NCBI GenBank assembly: GCA_015655035.1
Contig: JAATFS010000220.1
Span: 1 to 25,302, forward strand
DNA from: Lysobacterales bacterium
GTDB taxonomy: Bacteria; Pseudomonadota; Gammaproteobacteria; Xanthomonadales; Xanthomonadaceae
DNA length: 25,302 nt
Direction: 5' to 3'
Under the pieces are notes generated by a model that was not told the DNA's origin, searched no databases, and worked only from the letters and a program-made list of their open reading frames with translations. Positions 1 to 7,359 of this stretch are shown here, piece by piece (the stretch's first letter is position 1; the number at the start of each line of letters is the position of its first letter). A program made the translations under genes and the position numbers.

Positions 1-783
1 CACCCCGGCTTGTTGCAGCGCCTGCGCGATGCTGCGGCCCGCCGGCACCGCCACGCGTCGTCCGCTGCGGGCCAGCTCGACCTCGAAGGCACGATCGGCG
101 CTGGCCGGTCGAGCGATGGCCCCGAAATGCTCGCGATGCACCTGCGCCGGCGACCAGCCGAAACCGGCCGCCAGCGCGGTGAAGCGGTTCATGAAGGGCG
201 CTGGTCCACAGAGATACAGCTGGTCGCGCGAAGTGGCCGCGCGGATTTCCACCGGTACGTGCGTCCGCGCGCTGTCGCCGTCGGCGCTGGCGTGCAGCAG
301 CACCCGGCCGTGGGCAAAGCCTTGCCGCAGCCGGCTGGCGAAGGCGACCTGCTGCCGCTGCCGGACGTAGTAGTGCAGCACGAAGTCTTCCCCGCGCGCT
401 TCCAGCGCTTCGGCCATCGACAGCAGCGGGGTGATGCCGATCCCGGCGGCGATCAGCACCTGGCGGGTACCACTGCGCAGCGGGAACAAATTGCGTGGCG
501 AGGAGATCCGCAGCCGGTCTCCGGCGGCGCTGCTGCGGCATAGCTGGCGCGAACCCCCGCGCGAATCGGCGGCCAGGCGCACGCACAGCAGATAGTGGTC
601 GCGCCGGTCCGGGGCGCTGGCGATGGAGTACTGGCGCACCAGCCCGTCGGGCAGGTGCACGTCCACATGCGCGCCGGCCTCGAACGGGGGCAGAGTGCCT
701 TCCAGCGGTTCCAACCGTAGCGCGCGCTGGCCGGCGCCTTCGTCGGCGATGGTGGCGATCCGGACCTCGTGCAACGCCGTCAT
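1..783 (-). CDS. Rieske oxygenase reductase (VanB / phthalate dioxygenase reductase type), 3' end cut by window edge
   Basis: The visible 261 residues start at an ATG (781-783 on the plus strand) and run off the left edge with no stop. The flavin-binding barrel carries R50-Q-Y-S53. The NAD-binding domain begins near residue 108 with the G-I-G-I-T-P loop at 114-119 and has the late Y-L-C-G-P motif. This order, flavin then NAD then a C-terminal plant-type [2Fe-2S] ferredoxin, is that of the VanB/PDR class of reductases. They pass electrons from NAD(P)H to a Rieske oxygenase in the cytoplasm. The ferredoxin domain should begin near the last residues seen; its cysteines lie outside the window. 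The likely partner is the oxygenase at 5059-6108, because both genes share a promoter block. Exact substrate is unknown; vanillate demethylase is only the best-known relative. Confidence 0.9.
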   Translation of the reverse strand, partial: MTALHEVRIATIADEGAGQRALRLEPLEGTLPPFEAGAHVDVHLPDGLVRQYSIASAPDRRDHYLLCVRLAADSRGGSRQLCRSSAAGDRLRISSPRNLFPLRSGTRQVLIAAGIGITPLLSMAEALEARGEDFVLHYYVRQRQQVAFASRLRQGFAHGRVLLHASADGDSARTHVPVEIRAATSRDQLYLCGPAPFMNRFTALAAGFGWSPAQVHREHFGAIARPASADRAFEVELARSGRRVAVPAGRSIAQALQQAGV

Positions 784-879
784 CGTCCAGCCCCGTGGCG
801 GGGTAGCGGGGCGCAGCAGTTCAAGGGAAAGGCCGGAGGGTGCATGACACGCCTGGAGATCGCACGGAGGCAACGACCC

Positions 880-947
880 GACTTTAGGAATGGCGGGGTG
901 TGCGCACAACAAGCAATATTCGGCGATCCCATTGCATTAAATGCAAC
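880..947 (-). promoter_or_regulatory. LysR-type activated promoter for the reductase gene (copy 1 of the paired block)
   Basis: Reading leftward there is an inverted repeat TTGCAT-TAA-ATGCAA (932-946), then a candidate -35 TTGTGC, a 17-base spacer and a -10 TAAAGT (complement of 881-886). The predicted start is near 874, which puts the box centre (939) at about -65, the usual LysR recognition position. The whole block matches 6194-6261 at 50 of 68 positions without gaps. The rightward promoter seen in the other copy is not preserved here, which fits the absence of a rightward gene. The hexamers and start site are predictions. Confidence 0.75.
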
Positions 948-956
948 GGCGACCTG

Positions 957-1010
957 CCGGGGGCGACGCGCAAAGGCATCGTCCCCCGGCGGCAGTCCCC
1001 CAGGAGGGGG
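957..1010 (-). terminator. GC-rich hairpins after the amidohydrolase gene
   Basis: Two hairpins sit between the amidohydrolase stop and the promoter block. The larger pairs 957-963 plus 966-968 with 980-989 (CCGGGGG/CCCCCGG core with a two-base bulge). The smaller is CCCCC-AGGA-GGGGG at 997-1010. No T-run follows on the minus strand, so intrinsic termination is uncertain, but they may limit read-through into the reductase promoter. Confidence 0.35.
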
Positions 1011-1017
1011 CGGAGGG

Positions 1018-2439
1018 TCAGTAGTTCAGGGTCCTGGCGAACTCGGCCACTTCGTGAGTGACCTGGTCCCACGCCTGGCGCTGCTTGTCCAGGTCCACGG
1101 TCAGCACCTTGCCGTCGCGTGCGACCACGCGGCCGTTGACGATGGTGGTGTAGATGTCGCGCGCGTTGGCCTGGTACACGATCGCGGCGTACACGTCATA
1201 CAGCGGCTGCATGTTCAGCGAATGCGTGTCCAGCAGGATCACGTCGGCGGCCTTGCCGACTTCCAGCGAACCGATCCGATCATCCATCTTCAGCGCCCGC
1301 GCGCCGCCGATGGTGGCCATCGCCACCAGCTCCGGCGGCTTGTACGTAGTGGTCTCCGGATGGCGGATGTTGGCCACGCGCTTGGCATAGCCCATCACCG
1401 AGACGATATCCATCTGGTTGCCGCTCAGCGGGCCATCGGTACCCAGGCCGACGCCCAGGCCCGCATGCATCATTTCAAGCGCCGGCGACAGGCCACCGTG
1501 GCCCTTGGTGTTGGCCTTGGGGTTGTGCGCAATGCCGACGTCGCGGGCCTTGAACAGCGCGATGTCCCTGGCGTCGGCGCGCAGCACATGCGCGGCCAGC
1601 AGGCGCGGGCTGAGGATGCCGGTGGAATCCAGGTAGTCCAGCTCATTGTCGAAGTGCGCCGCTTCCGGGAACTTGGTCTTGACCCGTTCCCATTCGTCCG
1701 GCGGCTCGGCCACGTGCATCAGCACCGGCACGTCGTACTGTTCGGCGGCCTGCTGCACCTTGGCCAGCATCTGTGGCGACACCGAATACGGCGCATGCGG
1801 CGCGAACGCCGGGGTGATCAGTGGATCGCCCTTGAACTGTTTGACGAAGTCGATGGCGTACTGGAAGCCGCCGTACGGCTCGGGCGCATCGACCACCGGG
1901 AAGTTCATCACGGTCTCGCCGAGCACGCCACGGATGCCGACATCGCGCACCGCCTTGGCCACTTCGTCCTCGTGGTAGTACATGTCGGCCACGGTGGTGA
2001 CGCCGTTGACCGCCAGTTCCATCGCCGCCTGCCTGGAGGCGACGTTGATCAGGTGGCGGCTGAGCATCCTGCTTTCCAGTGGGAAGAAGAACTTGCGCAG
2101 GCGGTCGTCGCTGCGGTACTCGCCCAGGCCACGGAAGGCCATCATCGCGATGTGGTTGTGGGTGTTGATCATGCCGGGCATGGCGATGTTGCCGCCGGCA
2201 TCGATGGTCTGCGCGGCGGCGTAGGCCTTTTCCAGCCCGGCCGGACCGATCGCGACGATGTTGCCGCCGTCGATGATGATGGTGCCGTCGTCGTGCACGT
2301 GCAGGCTCTTGTCCATCGTCACCACCTTGGCGTGGACGATGGCCAGCGTTGCCGGCTTGGGCGCTGCGGCCAGGGTGGCCGGCGCGTAGCACGCCAGGCC
2401 GAGGGCGGCGCACAGCGCCAGCGGGAGCAATGGGGTCAT
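1018..2439 (-). CDS. Exported amidohydrolase (TRZ/ATZ, MTA/SAH-deaminase-like superfamily)
   Basis: The protein has 473 residues. The ATG at 2439 is preferred over an in-frame ATG at 2493 because AAGAG lies about 7 bases upstream and a clean signal peptide follows (hydrophobic to about residue 23, likely cleavage near A-T-L-A-A-A). It would therefore act in the periplasm, whereas most deaminases of this superfamily are cytosolic. Metal ligands of the amidohydrolase barrel are visible: H94-N-H96, H215 (A-P-H-A-P-Y-S), H242 with E245 (M-H-V-A-E) and D335 (G-T-D-G). The H-N-P-K-A-N stretch at 305-310 recalls methylthioadenosine/SAH deaminases and chlorohydrolases. Likely reaction: deamination or hydrolysis of a heterocycle. 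It ends 95 bp after the receptor gene on the same strand, suggesting co-transcription. The substrate is unknown. Confidence 0.88.
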   Translation of the reverse strand: MTPLLPLALCAALGLACYAPATLAAAPKPATLAIVHAKVVTMDKSLHVHDDGTIIIDGGNIVAIGPAGLEKAYAAAQTIDAGGNIAMPGMINTHNHIAMMAFRGLGEYRSDDRLRKFFFPLESRMLSRHLINVASRQAAMELAVNGVTTVADMYYHEDEVAKAVRDVGIRGVLGETVMNFPVVDAPEPYGGFQYAIDFVKQFKGDPLITPAFAPHAPYSVSPQMLAKVQQAAEQYDVPVLMHVAEPPDEWERVKTKFPEAAHFDNELDYLDSTGILSPRLLAAHVLRADARDIALFKARDVGIAHNPKANTKGHGGLSPALEMMHAGLGVGLGTDGPLSGNQMDIVSVMGYAKRVANIRHPETTTYKPPELVAMATIGGARALKMDDRIGSLEVGKAADVILLDTHSLNMQPLYDVYAAIVYQANARDIYTTIVNGRVVARDGKVLTVDLDKQRQAWDQVTHEVAEFARTLNY

Positions 2440-2534
2440 GGCGAACTCTTGCAGTCGGTGGGAGACCGGTAATGGTCGTGCCGCCGACGCCATGCGGGTT
2501 ACGCGCAGGGCATCGGCGACAAGGCACGGCCGGC

Positions 2535-4784
2535 TCAGAAGTGGGCGGTGTACTCGACCCCGACGATACGCGGATCGCTGACCATCGCCGCGCGGCTGAT
2601 GAAGGTCGAGGTGGCGATGATGGTGCGCCGGTTGGTCAGGTTGCGACCGTACAGCGCCAGCTCGTGCCGGCCCAGATCCCAGTTGTAGCCCACCCGCAGT
2701 CCGCCCATCGTGGTGGCCTTGCTGGCGTATTCCACCGAGTCGTACAGGTAGAAATTCAGCTTGCTGCGGTAGTTCCAGTCGGTATAGACGAAGAACTCGC
2801 CGGTATCACCGACCGGCACGCTGTAGCGGGCGGTGAAGCTGGCGATGTACTTGGCCGCGCGCGGCAGCGAGTTGCCGTCGATCAGCGCGCGTCCGCTGGC
2901 GTTGAGCGGGTCGAGCACCACGCAGTTGCTGCACTTGGCCACTGCCAGGTTCGAATCCTTGATCTCGGTGTCGTTGTAGCTGCCGCCCAGGGTGAAGGCC
3001 CAGTTCGCGTTCGGGCCGATCTCCAGGTCGAACTCCACGCCACGGCCGTCGGTGCGATCGATGCTGACCAGATCGGTGGAATTGGTGGTCGCCGCCACCG
3101 CCGTGACCTGCTGGTCGTGCATCACGAAACCGTAGATATCGGCGTTGAAGCGCAGGCGGCCATCCCAGCCGGTGCTCTTGACGCCGAACTCCAGCGAATT
3201 GATGGTCTCGGCCTTGGCGGTGGACAAGCCGTTCTTGCTGGTCAGCCGGCCTTGCACGCTGGGCGCGCGGAAGCCATTGGCCAAGCGGCCGTACACACTG
3301 ACGCGGTCGCTGAAGGCCCAGGAGCCGGTCAGGTCACCGCTCCAGTGCCCGTCGCTCTGATCGGCGCTCAGCGGACCGAGCGCGCCGGTGTAGCCAAACA
3401 GACGCTGCGCGCTGTAGTCCTTCTTTTCATGCGAATAGCGCAGGCCCGCGCGAAGGTTGAAGCGGTCGTTGACCTGGTAGGCCAGCGAGCCGAACACCGC
3501 CGCCGCGTGGGTCGCCTGGTGCTGGCGCACCGAGGCGGTCTGGGTCGCACCGGTGTGGTCGTAGGTGAAGTTGTTGACGTCGATGTTTTCGTAGAAGTAG
3601 TACAAGCCGGTTTGCCAGCGCAGGCGTTCGTCGGCATCGTTGGCGACGCGGAACTCCTGGGTGATCTGGCGATGCTGCGGGATCTCGTCCGCCGTTTCCG
3701 AATACGAGGACAGCGCGCTGGAAGCGGCCGGCCAGGCCGGCGTACCCGCCGAGGCGAGATAGCCGCCGTCGACATCGCCCTGGCTGAACATGCGCACGCG
3801 TTCCAGGCCGGTGATCGAGGTAAAGGTCAGGTTGTCGCGGTACCAGTTGAGCTTGGCGCTGGCGCCCCAGCTGGTGACGTTCTCGGCGTTGCGGCCGTCG
3901 GCGGCGACACGATCGATGTCGAAGCCCGGCACCAGCGAAGGCGAACCGGCTTCTACCGAATTGGGCCGGAAGATCGCCGCGCTGCCGTCGTAGTTGCGGG
4001 CATGCAGGTTGAACAGGGCGTAGAAGTCGTCGCCCCGGTACATCGCCTGCAATCGGATCGCGCGGTCGTTGTAGCCGCCCAGCGCATCGTGCTTGCCGTT
4101 GTAGGCGTTGTCGATCCAGCCGTCGCGGTGTTGGACCAGGAACGCGGCGCGCGCGCTCCAGCCCTCGGCACCCAGCGCCCCACCCAGCGCGCCTTCGAGG
4201 TTGGCGGTGCCGTAGCTGCCGTAGGAGACCTTGGCGTAGCCCTCGGTGTCCTCGCTGGGCTTGACCGAGTCGAACTTGACCACGCCGGCCGGCGAATTGC
4301 GCCCGAACATGGTGCCCTGCGGCCCGCGCAGCACTTCGACCTGCTCCAGGTCGAACATCGGAAAGCCTTTCAGCAGCGGGTTCTCCTGCACGATGTCGTC
4401 ATACACCAGCGACACCGGCTGCGAGGCGTTGGCGTCGTAATCGGTATTGCCCAGGCCACGGATGTAGAAGCGCGGGAAGGTGCGCCCGTAGCTGCTTTCG
4501 ACCTGCAGGCTGGGCGAACGGCCGGCCAGCTGCACCAGGGTGTCGCCAGAAGCGCCGTAGGCTTGCAGCTTCTCGCTGTCCAGCACCGAGATCGAGACCG
4601 GAACCTTCTGGATGTCCTCGGGCCGCTTTTCGGCGGTCACGGTCACGTTCTTGAGGGTGTTGGCGGGCGCGCTGGCCGGCTGCCCGGCGGGAGCGGCGAT
4701 GGCAGGACCACAGAGGGCGGCGGAAATCGCCAGAGCCAGCGGAAGGCAGGCGGCCGCCCGCTGCGTGTTCACCTTACATGTCAT
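2535..4784 (-). CDS. TonB-dependent outer-membrane receptor
   Basis: The protein has 749 residues from the ATG at 4784, which has GGAACGA as ribosome binding site; a TTG 15 bases upstream is less likely. The signal peptide ends near residue 31 (…C-G-P-A-I-A-A). A TonB-box-like V-T-V-T-A-E-K-R follows at about 47-54. The plug has the Y-I-R-G-L-G-N and V-E-V-L-R-G-P-Q-G-T-M-F-G-R-N motifs, then a long beta-barrel ending in a terminal Phe. This is the class common in sphingomonads, caulobacters and xanthomonads for import of iron chelates, plant sugars or aromatics. Flanking oxygenase and amidohydrolase genes favour an organic substrate over iron. The 274 bp between this gene and the oxygenase stop hold no feature I can identify and no copy of the TTGC-N7-GCAA box, so the gene may be read from the oxygenase promoter or from its own unseen promoter. 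Confidence 0.93.
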   Translation of the reverse strand: MTCKVNTQRAAACLPLALAISAALCGPAIAAPAGQPASAPANTLKNVTVTAEKRPEDIQKVPVSISVLDSEKLQAYGASGDTLVQLAGRSPSLQVESSYGRTFPRFYIRGLGNTDYDANASQPVSLVYDDIVQENPLLKGFPMFDLEQVEVLRGPQGTMFGRNSPAGVVKFDSVKPSEDTEGYAKVSYGSYGTANLEGALGGALGAEGWSARAAFLVQHRDGWIDNAYNGKHDALGGYNDRAIRLQAMYRGDDFYALFNLHARNYDGSAAIFRPNSVEAGSPSLVPGFDIDRVAADGRNAENVTSWGASAKLNWYRDNLTFTSITGLERVRMFSQGDVDGGYLASAGTPAWPAASSALSSYSETADEIPQHRQITQEFRVANDADERLRWQTGLYYFYENIDVNNFTYDHTGATQTASVRQHQATHAAAVFGSLAYQVNDRFNLRAGLRYSHEKKDYSAQRLFGYTGALGPLSADQSDGHWSGDLTGSWAFSDRVSVYGRLANGFRAPSVQGRLTSKNGLSTAKAETINSLEFGVKSTGWDGRLRFNADIYGFVMHDQQVTAVAATTNSTDLVSIDRTDGRGVEFDLEIGPNANWAFTLGGSYNDTEIKDSNLAVAKCSNCVVLDPLNASGRALIDGNSLPRAAKYIASFTARYSVPVGDTGEFFVYTDWNYRSKLNFYLYDSVEYASKATTMGGLRVGYNWDLGRHELALYGRNLTNRRTIIATSTFISRAAMVSDPRIVGVEYTAHF

Positions 4785-5058
4785 TACGAGTCGTTCCAAA
4801 GTAGTCGATCCAAGCGATCACGTATCGTCCGTCGCGCCGTTGCGATGCTTCATCCAGAAGGCCATGAAGAGCCAAGCCGCGCGGCATGTGGCGGTCATCG
4901 CCCCGGCACCACGCGAACACGCCGACGCCCGCCCCTAGCGGCCGCCTACCTGGCTCTTTCGCAAGCGCGGCACGATAGCAGAAGCGGCCCCATGGCTGGG
5001 CGCCGCTTGCGGTGTTCGCGTCGATTGGGGGCCGGCCGGAGCGACGGAGCCCAATGGC

Positions 5059-6108
5059 TCAGCGCAGGAAGAAGTCGCTATAGCCTTGTTCGCGCAGCGC
5101 GCGCCGGTAGGCGATCGAACTGCGATCGGCGGGGATGTGGATTTCCAGCAGCGGGTCCAGCGGCAGGTATTCGGGCTGCTGGGACTCGACCATGTCCGCG
5201 TCCTCGGCGAACACACGGTGGTTGAAGGCGTGTACGTCTTCTACCGGCACGTCCAGGTCGAAGTTGCGGGCGATCGGCACCAGCAACCGGGTGCGGTGCT
5301 TGGACACCGGCGATGCGCAGTTCATGATCACCAGGCGCTCACCGTCGTTGGGGAAATGGATGGTGAGCGTCGCGGTGAACGGTACGTGCACCTCGAAGTG
5401 GCGCAGCCACAGATAGCCCGGCGGTACGCTGCGGCCGGAATCGGCGGCGTAGTTGCTGACGGTGCTGTAGTAGTCGGCACCGAAGCCGCCGTGGCGCTCG
5501 GTGACGGTGTATTGCGGTACTTCCTGGTTGTTCGGATCGGCGAAGGTGCCGGTATGGATCCAGGCGAAGTGGGCCACATCGATGAAGCCTTCGAGCTGGC
5601 GCGCGGCCGAACCGGCGATGTCGAAGCCCGGGCAGTTGATCTGCTGGAATCCCGGATCGTCCCAGTGCGGCATCGGCGGAATCCGGATCTCCTCCTCCGA
5701 CGCCACCGACGGCTTGGCCAGGCAGACCCAGATCATCCCGTAGCGCTCGGTTGCGGCGTAGGTGTGCAGGCGCATCCGCGCCGGAATGGTATGGGTCGGG
5801 CTGGCCGGGACGCGGTTGCAGCGGCCACCGCTGCCGAAACGCAGGCCGTGGTACGGGCACACCACCCCTTCGCCGTCGGCAAAGCCCTTGCTCAGCGGCA
5901 CGCCCCGGTGCGGGCACACGTCGCGCGCCACCACCAGCTCGCCGCCGCTGCGGTACAGCACCAGCGGTTCGTCGAGCAGGGTGGCCTTGAACGGCGCCTC
6001 GCCGACCTCCGAGCTCAGCGCCACCGCATGCCAATGCTGGGCCAACCGCTGCCAGTCGGACTCGGCGAAGGTGCAGTGCAACGGAACAGTGGGTGCGGCA
6101 ACATCCAT
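5059..6108 (-). CDS. Rieske non-haem iron oxygenase, alpha subunit (VanA / DdmC-like)
   Basis: The protein has 349 residues, the normal size for vanillate or dicamba demethylases. The N-terminal Rieske domain has C65-P-H67 and C84-P-Y-H87, binding a [2Fe-2S] cluster. The mononuclear iron site is F-I-D177-V-A-H180-F-A-W-I-H185 with an acidic ligand expected in A-E-D303-A-D305. Such enzymes O- or N-demethylate or hydroxylate aromatic and heterocyclic compounds with O2, using electrons from a VanB-type reductase; 1-783 is the candidate. The ATG at 6108 is chosen over an upstream TTG (6162), which lies too close to the predicted transcript start near 6188. A methoxy-aromatic or N-methyl heterocycle is possible, but the motifs do not decide it. 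Confidence 0.93.
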   Translation of the reverse strand: MDVAAPTVPLHCTFAESDWQRLAQHWHAVALSSEVGEAPFKATLLDEPLVLYRSGGELVVARDVCPHRGVPLSKGFADGEGVVCPYHGLRFGSGGRCNRVPASPTHTIPARMRLHTYAATERYGMIWVCLAKPSVASEEEIRIPPMPHWDDPGFQQINCPGFDIAGSAARQLEGFIDVAHFAWIHTGTFADPNNQEVPQYTVTERHGGFGADYYSTVSNYAADSGRSVPPGYLWLRHFEVHVPFTATLTIHFPNDGERLVIMNCASPVSKHRTRLLVPIARNFDLDVPVEDVHAFNHRVFAEDADMVESQQPEYLPLDPLLEIHIPADRSSIAYRRALREQGYSDFFLR

Positions 6109-6193
6109 GGGACAGCAGATCTCTGGCGTGGAGCGAGGGGCACCTGCACCAATATGGGGCAAGGCGGATCGGCTACGTGATCGGCGGTTGATT

Positions 6194-6261
6194 GACTCTA
6201 GGAAGCGTGGGGTGTGTGATCAACCATCGTTTTTCAGCCTTCCCATTGCAAAAAACGCAAC
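6194..6261 (-). promoter_or_regulatory. Divergent LysR-controlled promoter between oxygenase and regulator (copy 2 of the paired block)
   Basis: Leftward there is a box TTGC-N7-GCAA (6246-6260), a candidate -35 TTGATC, 17 bases, and a -10 TAGAGT (complement of 6195-6200). The start is predicted near 6188, so the box centre (6253) sits at about -65. Rightward, TTGACT (6192-6197), 17 bases and TGTGAT (6215-6220) could serve the LysR gene. The box would then lie downstream of the regulator's own start, as expected for autorepression. The block aligns without gaps to 880-947. Confidence 0.75.
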
Positions 6262-6280
6262 ACTGCCCAGGTTTGCCCCC

Positions 6281-7201
6281 ATGCTCACGTTCTCCCGTTT
6301 CACCCGTTATTTCATCGAAGTCGCGCGCTGCGGCAGCATTCGCAAAGCTTCGGAAGTGCTGCATGTATCGGCCTCGGCGATCGACCGGCAGATCCTCAAG
6401 GCCGAAGAGGAACTGGGCGCGCAGTTGTTCGAGCGCCTGCCCGGGCGGCTGCGCCTGACCGCGGCCGGCGAGCTGCTGCTGGTGGACGTGCGCCAGTGGG
6501 AGAAAGCCTACGCGCGCACGCTGGAGCGCTTCGACGAACTTAAGGGGCTGCGCCGTGGCCATGTCGAGATCGCGATGATCGACGCCCTCAGCGAGGGCAT
6601 GGTGGCCGAAGCGGTGGCCGGGCTGATCCAGGCCTATCCGGGCATCACCTTCAACCTGTCCACCGCCGGCAACCAGCAGGTGATGGACCGGGTGGCGGCC
6701 TCGGACGTGGATTTCGGGTTGCTGCTGGACCCGGTCAGCAGTGTGGCGCTGGAAGTGCGCGCGTTCGCCGACATCCCGCTGGGGATCGCGATGCCGGTAG
6801 GCCATCCGCTGGCGAGCCGGCCCGAACTGCAGCTGAGCGAAACCCTTGAATACGGCTTGCTGTTGCCCTCCTCGCCGCTGATCGTCAGCGAACACGCCAA
6901 GGTGCTGTATCAGCGCCAGCACATCGACGTGAAGCGGCATACGCACTGCAACGACGTGCGCACGCTGCGCTCGCTGGTGCGCAACGGCGTCGGCGTGGCC
7001 TTGATGTCGTGGCTGGATGCGGCCCCGGACGTCAGCGACGGGCGGCTGGCATTCGTGCCGTTCCGCCAGCACCTGACCAAGCCGATGACACTGGCGCTGT
7101 GCGTGGCGCCGCAGCGGCAGCTGTCGCGCTCGGCGCAGCTGGCGATCCAGGCATTGGCGGCGCGGATCGAGCAGATGGTGCAGGGGCATGCCGTCGGCTG
7201 A
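6281..7201 (+). CDS. LysR-family transcriptional regulator of the oxygenase locus
   Basis: The protein has 306 residues. The N-terminal winged helix-turn-helix spans about residues 4-63, with the recognition helix region S-A-S-A-I-D-R-Q-I in place of the common Q-P-A-V-S-R-Q-I. A LysR substrate-binding domain follows to the C-terminus. The ATG at 6281 opens the typical LysR N-terminus; only a weak AGG precedes it. The gene is divergent from the oxygenase, with the TTGC-N7-GCAA box ending 20 bases before its start. By family logic it binds that box and the identical-type box at 932-946, activating oxygenase and reductase in response to the substrate or a product. Its effector is unknown. Confidence 0.92.
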   Translation: MLTFSRFTRYFIEVARCGSIRKASEVLHVSASAIDRQILKAEEELGAQLFERLPGRLRLTAAGELLLVDVRQWEKAYARTLERFDELKGLRRGHVEIAMIDALSEGMVAEAVAGLIQAYPGITFNLSTAGNQQVMDRVAASDVDFGLLLDPVSSVALEVRAFADIPLGIAMPVGHPLASRPELQLSETLEYGLLLPSSPLIVSEHAKVLYQRQHIDVKRHTHCNDVRTLRSLVRNGVGVALMSWLDAAPDVSDGRLAFVPFRQHLTKPMTLALCVAPQRQLSRSAQLAIQALAARIEQMVQGHAVG

Positions 7202-7254
7202 GCGCTGCGCGCCATCTTCTTCCGCCATCAGGAGAAGGGCACGGCCGGTGGTTT

Positions 7255-7278
7255 CCTTCCCCCGCTCGCGGGGGAAGG
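7255..7278. repeat. REP-like palindrome, possible bidirectional stop between lysR and tatD
   Basis: This is a perfect 11-bp inverted repeat (CCTTCCCCCGC / GCGGGGGAAGG) around a 2-base centre, followed by GTGCGCGAAGGGCGGATGGG. From memory this hairpin plus tail is a recurrent intergenic element in Xanthomonas genomes. It lies after the lysR stop and could act as a terminator, though no T-run follows. Confidence 0.6.
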
Positions 7279-7359
7279 TGCGCGAAGGGCGGATGGGGGC
7301 AGCCCTCCTACTGTCGGCCGGTACAATCGCCGCTCCCGCAATTCCTGGAACACCGCTGC

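Noticed and set aside
769..2472. 567-residue plus-strand frame over the amidohydrolase
   Set aside because: It mirrors the amidohydrolase codons (His/Val/Gly-rich) and crosses the promoter block and hairpins.
4785..5058. Possible third copy of the LysR-type box upstream of the TonB receptor gene
   Set aside because: I looked for TTGC-N7-GCAA and the -10 block and found only partial strings such as TTGCGATGC with no matching half-site.
2349..5225. 958-residue open frame on the plus strand opposite the TonB receptor
   Set aside because: It lies antisense to a clear receptor gene, has low-complexity Val/Ala/Arg/Gly composition and no domain. Such long shadows are expected in GC-rich DNA.
5086..6180. 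364-residue plus-strand frame over the Rieske oxygenase
   Set aside because: Antisense shadow; the minus strand has intact Rieske and iron-site motifs.
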